Part shown: in pieces, positions 14,927 to 21,306 of the stretch
Layout of the letters: every line of letters begins with the position of its first letter
Position numbering within the stretch: position 1 is the first letter of the stretch
NCBI GenBank assembly: GCA_002792995.1
Contig: PFPJ01000015.1
Span: forward strand, 1 to 26,073
Direction of reading: 5' to 3'
DNA: 26,073 bases
DNA from: Candidatus Magasanikbacteria bacterium CG_4_10_14_0_2_um_filter_41_10
GTDB lineage: Bacteria > Patescibacteriota > Patescibacteriia > Magasanikbacterales > UBA922
Notes under the pieces: model-generated
Told to the model about the DNA's origin: nothing
Seen by the model: the letters and a program-made list of their open reading frames with translations, nothing else
Databases searched by the model: none
Made by a program: the position numbers and the translations under genes

Positions 14927-15769
14927 TTATTTTTTGCCTTTTTGGCGATGAAGGATAAATTTACTACTTGCTTTCTTTTTATTTCGTGTCTTTACACCCA
15001 AGGCTTTCTTTCCCCAAGGAGTCTTTGGACCACCTTTGAGACCCGTACTTGTTCGCCCTTCTCCTCCTCCGTGTGGGTGATCAACTGGGTTCATGGCTCT
15101 TCCTTTGACCGTTGGTCTCCATCCCTTATTTCGTCGTCGTCCTGCTTTTCCTAAACGAACCAAGTTATATTCTGAATTACTTACTGTTCCAACTGATGCG
15201 AGCGCACTCTTTGGGATAAGTCTAATCTCACCAGAAGGAAATTTCAATTGTGCAAATTTTCCTTCAATGGTCTGCAATTGTGCACTGGTCCCAGCTCCTC
15301 GAACAATAGATCCTCCAGTCAATGGAGTAAGTTCAACATTGTATACAAATAAACCAACGGGAATATGCTCAAGTGGCATGCGGTTTCCAATCGTTGACTC
15401 TAATTTTTGCTGAGAGGACACAATGACATCACCGACTTTTTGTCCCTTTGCGGCTAGATAATATGCTTTTGTCCCATCTTCATATTTTACAAGGACAATA
15501 CGGGCACCACGGTTTGGATCGTATTCAACAGCTTCTACTGTGGCAGGTTTGTCAAAAGAAAATCGTTTGAAATCAACAATACGATACAATCGTTTTACTC
15601 CGCCTCCTCGATGTCGCACAGTGATTCGTCCAGTATTATTTCGTCCACTTTTCATGGCAATTCTCGTAGTGAGAGATTTTTCTGGACGTGTTTTTGTAAT
15701 ATCAGAAAAATCCTGCACGCTGGCACCGCGTCGCCCTGGAGTTGTTGGTTTATATTTCTTTACTGGCAT
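14927..15769 (-). CDS. rplB: 50S ribosomal protein L2 (uL2)
   Basis: The 280-aa protein has the family's MPVKKYKPTTPGRRGASVQD start. The SH3-like central domain shows GRNNTGRITVRHRGGGVKRL and NVELTPLTGGSIVRGAGTSA. The C-terminal peptidyl-transferase-region motif GRAMNPVDHPHGGGEGRT carries the His that is conserved near the catalytic centre. The C-terminus is lysine-rich. Position between rplW and rpsS is canonical. Confidence 0.97.
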   Translation of the reverse strand: MPVKKYKPTTPGRRGASVQDFSDITKTRPEKSLTTRIAMKSGRNNTGRITVRHRGGGVKRLYRIVDFKRFSFDKPATVEAVEYDPNRGARIVLVKYEDGTKAYYLAAKGQKVGDVIVSSQQKLESTIGNRMPLEHIPVGLFVYNVELTPLTGGSIVRGAGTSAQLQTIEGKFAQLKFPSGEIRLIPKSALASVGTVSNSEYNLVRLGKAGRRRNKGWRPTVKGRAMNPVDHPHGGGEGRTSTGLKGGPKTPWGKKALGVKTRNKKKASSKFILHRQKGKK

Positions 15770-15778
15770 AGCAGGATA

Positions 15779-16171
15779 TTAAATACCAGAATGAATATCA
15801 ATATGCGTTCCTTTTGGAAGGGTCACAATCGCTTTTTTCCAATCTTTTCTTTTTCCAAAATACTGACCAAATCGAACATTCTTTCCTTCAACATTGATCA
15901 TGCGGACAGACACTGGCAAGACACCATAGTGTTTTCGAATAGCTTGCTTCACATCGCCTTTCGTAGCATTCAATGTCACACGAAACGTAAATGTTCCTGT
16001 TGCCTCAACACTCGCAGCCTTTTCACTGACATGTGCACCAAGCAAAATACGCTTGTGAGGTGCAGGGATGACAATTGCTTCTGTGTGAAGTTCTTTCTTT
16101 TTTTCGACAGGAGCCTGAAGAACTTTCTTCGTGTCATCAGCTTTTTTTGTATTTCGTTTCAAAATTCCCAT
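15779..16171 (-). CDS. rplW: 50S ribosomal protein L23 (uL23)
   Basis: The protein is 130 aa, with the family domain from about residue 38 on: HKRILLGAHVSEKAASVEAT, GTFTFRVTLNATKGDVKQAI, VRMINVEGKNVRFGQYFGKR. The N-terminal 35 residues are a Lys-rich extension absent from E. coli uL23. uL23 lies at the tunnel exit and docks trigger factor and SRP. It starts 5 nt after the rplD stop. Confidence 0.94.
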   Translation of the reverse strand: MGILKRNTKKADDTKKVLQAPVEKKKELHTEAIVIPAPHKRILLGAHVSEKAASVEATGTFTFRVTLNATKGDVKQAIRKHYGVLPVSVRMINVEGKNVRFGQYFGKRKDWKKAIVTLPKGTHIDIHSGI

Positions 16172-16176
16172 AGCGA

Positions 16177-16797
16177 TTATGCCAGACGTGATTCAAGAGT
16201 ATCCACTGCTTTTTTTGTTGCAATAACATACTGGTGATGCAAGAGATCTACCACATTCATATCAATCGCTCGTTGCAGATCAACCTGTGGAATATTTCGT
16301 ACAATCAATCCAAGGTCTTCACCTTCGCCACCCAAGATGAGCGTAGTCTTTCCATTGAGAGGAAGCGTCTTCACCAAGAGAGCCATATCTTTTGTTTTTT
16401 TGATTTCTTCCAAACCATCCACAACCAAAAATCGTTCATCTGTTGCTTTTTCAGAAAGTGCCATTCGTGTTGCAAGCTGTTTCATCTTCTTATTGATACG
16501 TTGCTTAAAATTGCGGTCATTTCGAGGACCAAAGGTAACTCCTCCACCCTTCCAAATTGGAGAGCGAGTAGATCCGTGACGTGCTCGTCCAGTACCTTTT
16601 TGTTTCCAAGGCTTTCGTCCACCACCACGAACTTCATCTTTTGTTTTTGTATGTGCCCATGCCTGTCGTGCATTTGCCTCAAGCGCATGATACACCTGGT
16701 GCAACAATGCATTGGTAGAAGGTACTCCAAAAACAGCATCGTTCAATTCAATGTCATTCTCTTTCTTTCCTTGTGCATTGTAGACTGATACTTTCAT
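16177..16797 (-). CDS. rplD: 50S ribosomal protein L4 (uL4)
   Basis: This 206-aa protein has the tunnel loop GGGRKPWKQKGTGRARHGST, RSPIWKGGGVTFGPRNDR and the globular domain ending MNVVDLLHHQYVIATKKAVD. uL4 lines the exit tunnel and, in E. coli, represses the S10 operon by attenuation at its leader. Here the leader-like hairpin is directly upstream of rplC, not of rpsJ, which makes uL4 one candidate for the regulator. It lies 11 nt from rplC. Confidence 0.96.
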   Translation of the reverse strand: MKVSVYNAQGKKENDIELNDAVFGVPSTNALLHQVYHALEANARQAWAHTKTKDEVRGGGRKPWKQKGTGRARHGSTRSPIWKGGGVTFGPRNDRNFKQRINKKMKQLATRMALSEKATDERFLVVDGLEEIKKTKDMALLVKTLPLNGKTTLILGGEGEDLGLIVRNIPQVDLQRAIDMNVVDLLHHQYVIATKKAVDTLESRLA

Positions 16798-16808
16798 ATA
16801 TATGGAAA

Positions 16809-17558
16809 TTAGACAGCTGCCTGTTCTTCTGCCTTCTCTTCTTCGACAGGTGCTGGCACAGCCTCAGGAGTGTTTTCTATAGGTGCTTCTTCTTGTACAG
16901 ATGTTGGTTGCTCAACCTCAGGTTTCTTTGCAACATCAATAGATCCTTCTTCTGTAGAAATCATCAAGACACCATGTCGTGCTCCAGGGATTGCTCCTTT
17001 GATACACAATTCATTTTTTTCTTCGTCAATAGCAACAATTTCCAAATTCTTCACAGTTACTTGTTGATCTCCAGTGTGTCCTCCCATACGTGTTCCTTTG
17101 AACACACGAGCTGGATCTGCTGAACCAATAGATCCAGGCATACGAAGCTGATCTTTGTGTCCATGACTTGCAGGAGATCCATGAAATCCATGACGTTTTA
17201 CAACACCTTGAAATCCTTTTCCTTTTGAGACACCTACTACTTGGACACGATCGCCAATAGAGAAAATACCAACAGAGAAGGTATCACCTCGAGACAGCCC
17301 ATGATCTGCGGGTGCACGAAAATCTCGCATATGTTTGATCGTATCGAGATTTTTCAGATGTCCTTTGAGAGGCTTCGTAAGTCGGAATGCTTTCTGTGGT
17401 CCAAAGCCAACTTGTACTGCATGTACGCCATCTCGCTTTTCCGTCTTGATTTGTGTAACAACACATGGACCTGCTTGAACGCGAGTAACAGGAACAACCG
17501 TTCCGTCCTCACGAAAAATCTGTGTCATTGCTATTTTTGTCCCTAGAATACATCTCAT
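16809..17558 (-). CDS. rplC: 50S ribosomal protein L3 (uL3)
   Basis: At 249 aa it starts MRCILGTKIAMTQIF, the family N-terminus. Core motifs are KGKGFQGVVKRHGFHGSPAS, HGHKDQLRMPGSIGSADPAR and MGGHTGDQQVTVKNLEIVAI. The last 40 or so residues form an extra tail rich in Glu, Pro, Ala and Val (PEVEQPTSVQEEAPIENTPE) that is not part of the normal fold. uL3 nucleates 50S assembly. No Shine-Dalgarno. It heads a new transcription unit with promoter 17809-17837 and a structured leader of about 240 nt, and is cut off from rpsJ by cassette B and terminators. Confidence 0.96.
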   Translation of the reverse strand: MRCILGTKIAMTQIFREDGTVVPVTRVQAGPCVVTQIKTEKRDGVHAVQVGFGPQKAFRLTKPLKGHLKNLDTIKHMRDFRAPADHGLSRGDTFSVGIFSIGDRVQVVGVSKGKGFQGVVKRHGFHGSPASHGHKDQLRMPGSIGSADPARVFKGTRMGGHTGDQQVTVKNLEIVAIDEEKNELCIKGAIPGARHGVLMISTEEGSIDVAKKPEVEQPTSVQEEAPIENTPEAVPAPVEEEKAEEQAAV

Positions 17559-17572
17559 AATAGTCGTTATTG

Positions 17573-17589
17573 CTCGGCCCGTAGCCGAG
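17573..17589 (-). promoter_or_regulatory. Small GC-rich hairpin in the rplC leader
   Basis: CTCGGC (17573-17578) and GCCGAG (17584-17589) pair around a 5-nt loop. It sits between the leader terminator and the rplC ATG at 17558, close enough to influence ribosome access on a gene with no Shine-Dalgarno. Confidence 0.5.
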
Positions 17590-17594
17590 GTAAC

Positions 17595-17648
17595 AAAAAA
17601 CTAGAAAGAAAGATATCGATGCGGAAGCATCGTGTCCTTTCCTTCTAG
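17595..17648 (-). terminator. Attenuator-like terminator hairpin in the rplC leader
   Basis: On the minus strand, CTAGAAGGAAAGG (from 17648) pairs with CTTTCTTTCTAG (ending 17601) in about 12-13 pairs with two G-U. The tip is a second stem, CGATGC-TTCC-GCATCG, and six T follow at 17600-17595. It lies about 155 nt into the predicted transcript and 37 nt before the rplC start, so read-through must be permitted. A second hairpin (AGCCTTT / AAAGGCT, 17647-17668) abuts and overlaps its 5' foot by two bases. An upstream ATATCGAT (17694-17687) can pair with ATCGATAT (17620-17613) inside it. Confidence 0.65.
17601..17630 (-). CDS. Possible 9-codon leader peptide inside the attenuator hairpin
   Basis: On the minus strand ATG at 17630 opens a frame encoding MLPHRYLSF and ending in TAG at 17601-17603. 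The sequence AAGGAAAGGA lies 4-5 bases before the ATG and would act as a Shine-Dalgarno. That site is in the 5' arm of the terminator hairpin and the stop codon ends the 3' arm, so ribosomes translating it would melt the terminator. I infer a possible translation-dependent switch. The frame is short enough to be chance, and no protein-level evidence is available. Confidence 0.3.
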   Translation of the reverse strand: MLPHRYLSF

Positions 17649-17808
17649 CCTTTAGAACGTAAAAGGCTTGTGTACAATTGGAATGTATCGATATGGTTCT
17701 CCTGATATCCTCGTGCGTCTACAGATGTTTTCCTCAATCGTGTGGATCTTATCTGCTCCGCGGTGAAAGATACCGTGCGCCAAATTTTTATCTTTATGGT
17801 GCGGCACA

Positions 17809-17837
17809 ATTGTATCTCACTTTCTCTAGGCTGTCAA
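17809..17837 (-). promoter_or_regulatory. rplC: Promoter of rplC and the downstream S10-spc genes
   Basis: On the minus strand, TTGACA (17837-17832), a 17-nt spacer and TACAAT (17814-17809). The predicted start is near 17802, giving a leader of about 240 nt. The stretch 17838-17918 between this and the divergent cassette B promoter holds no gene I can support; it contains one perfect DnaA-box sequence, TTATCCACA, at 17865-17873, which may be chance. Confidence 0.65.
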
Positions 17838-17918
17838 GTGATGATATGTTGGATTATCAAGAGGTTATCCACACAGCTTCATCTCACTTAGTTCGATTGC
17901 GCCGTGCAGGATGAATTG

Positions 17919-17947
17919 TTGACATATTGATATATAAATGCTAATAT
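17919..17947 (+). promoter_or_regulatory. Promoter of GC-rich cassette B
   Basis: TTGACA (17919-17924), 17 nt, TAATAT (17942-17947) with TGC directly before it. The predicted start, near 17954, falls at a 12-bp palindrome ATCTTGCAAGAT (17953-17964). The leader has three GCGTA repeats at 17970, 17979 and 17987 before the Shine-Dalgarno. It is divergent from the rplC promoter. Confidence 0.65.
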
Positions 17948-18004
17948 CTTCTATCTTGCAAGATCCAACGCGTAGTATGCGTAGGTGCGTAAGATGGAGG
18001 CCTC

Positions 18005-18259
18005 ATGGACAACCGAACCAAGTGGATGAGTGTTCAGCTTCGAGCCGTCGCTGAAGGCACCGTCCAGGAAGACAGCGGGGAAAAACTCCGAGCTGAAGGT
18101 CGACTCATGGCGATCTGCAATCTGCTGGAAACCTTCCCCAAGGATTGGATCTCTGGACCGGGCGCCCTCAACATCCTCGGCCAGCTGATGCTGATGGAGG
18201 CCGCCTTCCCCACGTACAAGGAGATCCTCAAGCCCGCGATCGACGCCCTCAACAAGTAG
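18005..18259 (+). CDS. Small GC-rich ORF of unknown function (cassette B payload)
   Basis: This 84-aa protein (MDNRTKWMSVQLRAVAEGTV at its start, ending KEILKPAIDALNK) is not one I recognise. It has no obvious signal or membrane segment and looks mainly helical and amphipathic. The start is fixed by ATGGAGG at 17994-18000, four bases before the ATG. The DNA is about 59% GC by count; a sampled line of rpsJ is about 42%. It is encoded on the plus strand within an otherwise minus-strand ribosomal cluster, between rpsJ and rplC. Its own promoter, a GC-rich hairpin at 18301 and a terminator at 18378 frame it. The same layout is seen at 142-516, with an unrelated protein. Open frames on the opposite strand here are products of the GC-rich sequence. 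Confidence 0.6.
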   Translation: MDNRTKWMSVQLRAVAEGTVQEDSGEKLRAEGRLMAICNLLETFPKDWISGPGALNILGQLMLMEAAFPTYKEILKPAIDALNK

Positions 18260-18300
18260 GGCGAAGAACCGCCGCCCGCCGCGACGCCACCCCGACAGAA

Positions 18301-18335
18301 GTTGGGACCGCTCGCAGGCTCGCGGCGGTCCCAAC
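18301..18335 (+). other. GC-rich hairpin at the 3' end of cassette B
   Basis: GTTGGGACCGC (18301-18311) pairs perfectly with GCGGTCCCAAC (18325-18335). An inner CGC/GCG pair (18313-18315, 18322-18324) extends it past a bulge. It begins about 40 nt after the stop and has no U-tract of its own. It corresponds in place to the hairpin at 452-482. The following bases, CTCATTCTCAAACAGTACTT, resemble the sequence after that hairpin. Confidence 0.7.
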
Positions 18336-18377
18336 TCATTCTCAAACAGTACTTTTGCAAAACAGAAAAATACGCTG

Positions 18378-18402
18378 AATCGGCTGTAAAGCTGATTTTT
18401 TT
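18378..18402 (+). terminator. Intrinsic terminator of cassette B
   Basis: AATCGGCT (18378-18385) pairs with AGCTGATT (18390-18397) around GTAA, with one G-U, and is followed by T to 18402. It keeps cassette transcription from running antisense into rpsJ. Confidence 0.65.
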
Positions 18403-18438
18403 GTATATGTGTGTTTTATTGTGATGCCATGAAACAAC

Positions 18439-18465
18439 AAAAAAACAGCGTATCGCTGTTTTTTT
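18439..18465 (-). terminator. Bidirectional terminator between rpsJ and cassette B
   Basis: AAAAAAACAGCG (18439-18450), loop TAT, CGCTGTTTTTTT (18454-18465): 12 perfect pairs. It ends the tuf-rpsJ transcript 34 nt after the rpsJ stop and so separates rpsJ from the rest of the S10 genes. Confidence 0.8.
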
Positions 18466-18498
18466 GCTCTATAGATTTTTTGTTTTTTTGAAAAACGA

Positions 18499-18849
18499 CT
18501 AACTCATCTTTATTTCTACATCCACGCCAGCTGGCAAATTCAGATTCATGAGCGCATCGATTGCTTTTGGTGATGGAGAAAGGATATCGATAAGACGTTT
18601 GTGTGTTCGCATTTCGTATTGTTCCTGTGATGTTTTGTGTACAAAGGTTGAGCGATTGACACTAAACTTTGCTTTCTCCGTTGGGAGAGGTACAGGACCG
18701 ACAACCTTTGCACCGTTTCTTTCTGCGGTGTCAATGATCGTCTTTGTTGCGATATCGATAATTTTGTTATCGTACGCACGAATTTTGATACGAAGTTTTG
18801 GCCCTTCTGAGGCACTTTCTTCTTTGTCGGTGTGCTTGTCTGTAGTCAT
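18499..18849 (-). CDS. rpsJ: 30S ribosomal protein S10 (uS10)
   Basis: The 116-aa protein has the family core LRIKIRAYDNKIIDIATKTI, VVGPVPLPTEKAKFSVNRST and QYEMRTHKRLIDILSPSPKA, then LPAGVDVEI. The first 17 residues are an acidic/basic extension (MTTDKHTDKEESASEGPK) absent in E. coli. uS10 (NusE) also takes part in antitermination. It ends in TAG. It follows tuf, as in many str operons, but is separated from rplC by 940 nt with a terminator and cassette B. Confidence 0.95.
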   Translation of the reverse strand: MTTDKHTDKEESASEGPKLRIKIRAYDNKIIDIATKTIIDTAERNGAKVVGPVPLPTEKAKFSVNRSTFVHKTSQEQYEMRTHKRLIDILSPSPKAIDALMNLNLPAGVDVEIKMS

Positions 18850-18863
18850 AAAAGAACGGGAAT

Positions 18864-18897
18864 AAAGAAAGGAGGAGCACGCTCAGCGCACCCCTCC
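18864..18897 (-). terminator. Hairpin between tuf and rpsJ
   Basis: On the minus strand GGAGGGGTGCGC (18897-18886) and GCGTGCTCCTCC (18882-18871) pair in 12 positions with three G-U around TGA, followed by TTTCTTTATT. The interrupted U-run suggests partial termination, which would lower rpsJ relative to tuf. An mRNA processing role is an alternative. Confidence 0.55.
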
Positions 18898-18906
18898 GGT
18901 CTTAAA

Positions 18907-20100
18907 TTACTTAACAATTTTGGTTACGACACCAGCCCCGACTGTTCGGCCACCTTCACGGATAGCGAAACGAGTCTTCTCTTCGAGTGCGACTGGTACG
19001 ATAAGTTTGATAGTAAGGTTTGTTGTATCACCAGGCATAACCATTTCAGTTCCTGCTGGCAATGTAACTTCTCCAGTTACGTCAGTTGTATTGATATAAA
19101 ACTGAGGTTTGTAACTGTTGAAGAATGGTTTGTGACGTCCACCTTCTTCTTTGGTGAGAGCAACCACTTCTGCTTCGAATTCAGTATGAGGAGTGATGGT
19201 ACCTGGTTTTGCAAGTACTTGACCACGCTCTACTTCATCTTTCTTTGTACCACGGAGGAGGACACCTGCGTTGTCACCAGCTTGCGCTTGGTCAAGACTC
19301 TTGTTGAACATTTCAACACCAGTCACAGTGGTCTTGCTCGTTTCTGTTTTCATTCCAACGATTTCTACTTCTTCACCAACCTTGACTGCTCCACGGTCAA
19401 CACGACCGGTAACAACCGTACCACGTCCTTCAATAGAGAAGACGTCCTCGATAGACATGAAGAATGGCTTGTCAAGGTCACGTACTGGTGTTGGGATATA
19501 ATCGTCGAGTGTTTGCAAAAGATCCAAGATTGGCTTACTTGCAGCGTCATCACTTGGATTTTCGAGAGCCTTGAGAGCTGAACCACGGATAATAGGTGTG
19601 GTGTCTCCAGGGAATTCGTATTTGTTCAAGAGATCTTTGATTTCTTCTTCTACGAGGTCGATAAGTTCTGGATCAGATACTTGATCAACTTTGTTCAAGA
19701 AGACAACGATGTAAGGCACACCTACTTGGCGAGCAAGCAAAATGTGTTCTCGTGTCTGAGGCATAGGGCCGTCAGCAGCAGATACGACGAGGATAGCACC
19801 GTCCATCTGGGCAGCACCAGTGATCATGTTCTTGACGTAGTCAGCGTGACCTGGACAGTCAACGTGAGCGTAGTGACGAGCAGCTGTCTCGTATTCTACA
19901 TGAGCAGTCGCGATAGTAATACCACGTGCTTTTTCTTCTGGTGCAGCATCAATAGCGTCGACACCTTTTGTCTGCGCGATCATACCATGTGCACCTGCCA
20001 CAGCGAGGATAGCTGCTGTGGTCGTTGTTTTCCCGTGGTCTACGTGACCAATGGTTCCCACATTTACGTGTGGTTTTGAACGATCAAAATTTTCTGCCAT
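18907..20100 (-). CDS. tuf: Elongation factor Tu
   Basis: At 397 aa it has standard length. GTPase motifs are GHVDHGKTT (P-loop, residues 18-26), RGITIATAHVEYE (switch I), DCPGHADY, NKVD and GSAL. The second and third beta-barrel domains follow, with SIEGRGTVVTGRVDRG and GDTTNLTIKLIVPVA near the end, and the C-terminus is FAIREGGRTVGAGVVTKIVK. EF-Tu delivers aminoacyl-tRNA to the ribosome. The start has no Shine-Dalgarno but is preceded by a leader of about 150 nt with complementary segments (CACCGC and GCGGTG). Confidence 0.98.
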   Translation of the reverse strand: MAENFDRSKPHVNVGTIGHVDHGKTTTTAAILAVAGAHGMIAQTKGVDAIDAAPEEKARGITIATAHVEYETAARHYAHVDCPGHADYVKNMITGAAQMDGAILVVSAADGPMPQTREHILLARQVGVPYIVVFLNKVDQVSDPELIDLVEEEIKDLLNKYEFPGDTTPIIRGSALKALENPSDDAASKPILDLLQTLDDYIPTPVRDLDKPFFMSIEDVFSIEGRGTVVTGRVDRGAVKVGEEVEIVGMKTETSKTTVTGVEMFNKSLDQAQAGDNAGVLLRGTKKDEVERGQVLAKPGTITPHTEFEAEVVALTKEEGGRHKPFFNSYKPQFYINTTDVTGEVTLPAGTEMVMPGDTTNLTIKLIVPVALEEKTRFAIREGGRTVGAGVVTKIVK

Positions 20101-20258
20101 ATTGGCGTTGAAACGTTCACCGCACTACGTCTGAGTGGTCAGCGCAGATTTGTGATCCAGCGGTGTTCACCTGTACCTTATACAGTACGAGGCAAATTCA
20201 AAAAAATAACTATTTTTGACTAAAAATTGGCGTAACATAGAATATCTTACGCGCAGGC

Positions 20259-20287
20259 ATTATATAGAAGAAAACAAATCTCGTCAA
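20259..20287 (-). promoter_or_regulatory. tuf: Promoter of tuf-rpsJ
   Basis: On the minus strand TTGACG (20287-20282), a 17-nt spacer and a perfect TATAAT (20264-20259). This is the strongest -10 in the window. The predicted start is about 150 nt upstream of tuf. The remaining intergenic bases to 20395 show no gene or clear terminator. Confidence 0.7.
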
Positions 20288-20395
20288 GCCCTCTCCCCTT
20301 GGATAACATGGGGAAAAAGAATCGACAGAAAGAGGAGTGTATTTTGAGAGAAAACATGCCCCTTGTTCAGGACCTTTTTTCCAAGACTCTTCTTA

Positions 20396-20611
20396 TTAGA
20401 ACTTGAGAAATCGGGAAAGCAACGAACGCATCCAATTTTTTGCCGTACTCTTGGCCATATTGGTCGCCATGTTTTTTGCAATAGTCTTTTTCAGATCGTT
20501 TGGGTCCATCCCCGCTTGCTTCATGGCAACTTCCATGCGTTCTTGTTCGCTCATCTGTGCATCGCCTGTTGGGGCTGTTTGTGCTGGAATCGTACTGTTT
20601 TGTGTCTCCAT
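20396..20611 (-). CDS. Small cytoplasmic protein of unknown function
   Basis: This 71-aa protein begins METQNSTIPAQTAPTGDAQM. I chose the ATG at 20611; the frame extends to a TTG at 20638. The N-terminal third is low-complexity (Thr, Pro, Gln), and the remainder is a basic helical stretch (EQERMEVAMKQAGMDPNDLK, then NWMRSLLSRFLKF). No domain is recognised. It follows the 212-aa gene after 33 nt on the same strand and is probably co-transcribed with it. Confidence 0.6.
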   Translation of the reverse strand: METQNSTIPAQTAPTGDAQMSEQERMEVAMKQAGMDPNDLKKTIAKNMATNMAKSTAKNWMRSLLSRFLKF

Positions 20612-20644
20612 AGAGAGAATATTATCTATAAAAAACAAATATCA

Positions 20645-21283
20645 TTATTCAATAGGCTCTTCAAAAAAGATAGGTTCTTCGTCCAATGGCTCTTCTTGCC
20701 ATCCTTCTGGTGGAGGTGTCTGAGTAGCCGGTGGCACTGGCACAGGTCCAGATGCGTCGTCGTATGGTAGATCTTCGACAGACACGTCATCAGGGAGATG
20801 TCCCCCTTCAAAATCAAAAGAAATCTCAGGGTGTTCATCTATATCACTCATGTCCTCACGAGAAAAATCGTCATCATGCCACGTCCCAGCCATATGATCA
20901 GATTCTGGTCTCACGCTCTCTGTTCTCGGCATCTTATATCTATCTTGCAAGATATCGCTCGCGCTATGCCACTCAGGTTGATGAGAAAAATCCTCTCCAA
21001 ATGGGTCAAATGGAGGTTCTTCCGCAAGAGAATCTTCCAATGTATCAGCAAACTCTTCTCTGTCTATATCCTCTTGGTGAGCGCGCCAGACAGCGATATC
21101 GTCATTGATCTGTTCGAGGAGTTCATCGCCAGAGAGTGAGGTGATATTCCGAGGGTCCGTCACCATCGCTTCGTATTCGTCTATAGGAATAGCAGCAAAC
21201 CCGTCCCCTATCGTACTATCAAAGACGATCATACGGTCACCGGTCTTTTTTGCGAGGTTGAATATGCGTTCAAATGAAGCCAT
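20645..21283 (-). CDS. Acidic protein of unknown function with a MASFERIFNLA-type N-terminus
   Basis: At 212 aa, the N-terminal 40 residues (MASFERIFNLAKKTGDRMIV, then FDSTIGDGFAAIPIDEYEAM) look folded and resemble short N-terminal segments I associate with hypothetical proteins of Parcubacteria. The rest is very rich in Asp, Glu and Pro with few hydrophobic residues (FSREDMSDIDEHPEISFDFE), so it is probably disordered. A short acidic repeat-like C-terminus (EEPLDEEPIFFEEPIE) ends it. No catalytic motif is visible. It has its own promoter at 21307-21336. Confidence 0.75.
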   Translation of the reverse strand: MASFERIFNLAKKTGDRMIVFDSTIGDGFAAIPIDEYEAMVTDPRNITSLSGDELLEQINDDIAVWRAHQEDIDREEFADTLEDSLAEEPPFDPFGEDFSHQPEWHSASDILQDRYKMPRTESVRPESDHMAGTWHDDDFSREDMSDIDEHPEISFDFEGGHLPDDVSVEDLPYDDASGPVPVPPATQTPPPEGWQEEPLDEEPIFFEEPIE

Positions 21284-21306
21284 AATGGAAGAATATTAGT
21301 AGGGGT

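Noticed and set aside
17865..17873. Perfect DnaA box TTATCCACA, possible origin
   Set aside because: A single box with no cluster, no AT-rich unwinding region and no dnaA or dnaN nearby. A 9-mer of this kind can occur by chance in 26 kb.
17678..17914. Plus-strand 78-codon open frame upstream of cassette B
   Set aside because: It overlaps the rplC promoter and leader on the other strand, has no Shine-Dalgarno or promoter, and its composition (scattered Cys, Tyr and Arg) does not look like a protein.
17950..17964. 15-base match between the cassette B leader (TCTATCTTGCAAGAT) and the coding sequence near 20939
   Set aside because: One shared 15-mer between two places is close to chance expectation in a window of this size, and the second copy is inside a gene.
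17951..18360. Minus-strand open frames of 108 and 127 codons across cassette B
   Set aside because: GC-rich DNA lacks stop codons by composition. The plus strand has the promoter, Shine-Dalgarno and terminator.
20282..20340. CCCC/GGGG hairpin near 20295-20313 as a terminator
   Set aside because: The stem has a mismatch and neither strand has a U-tract after it.
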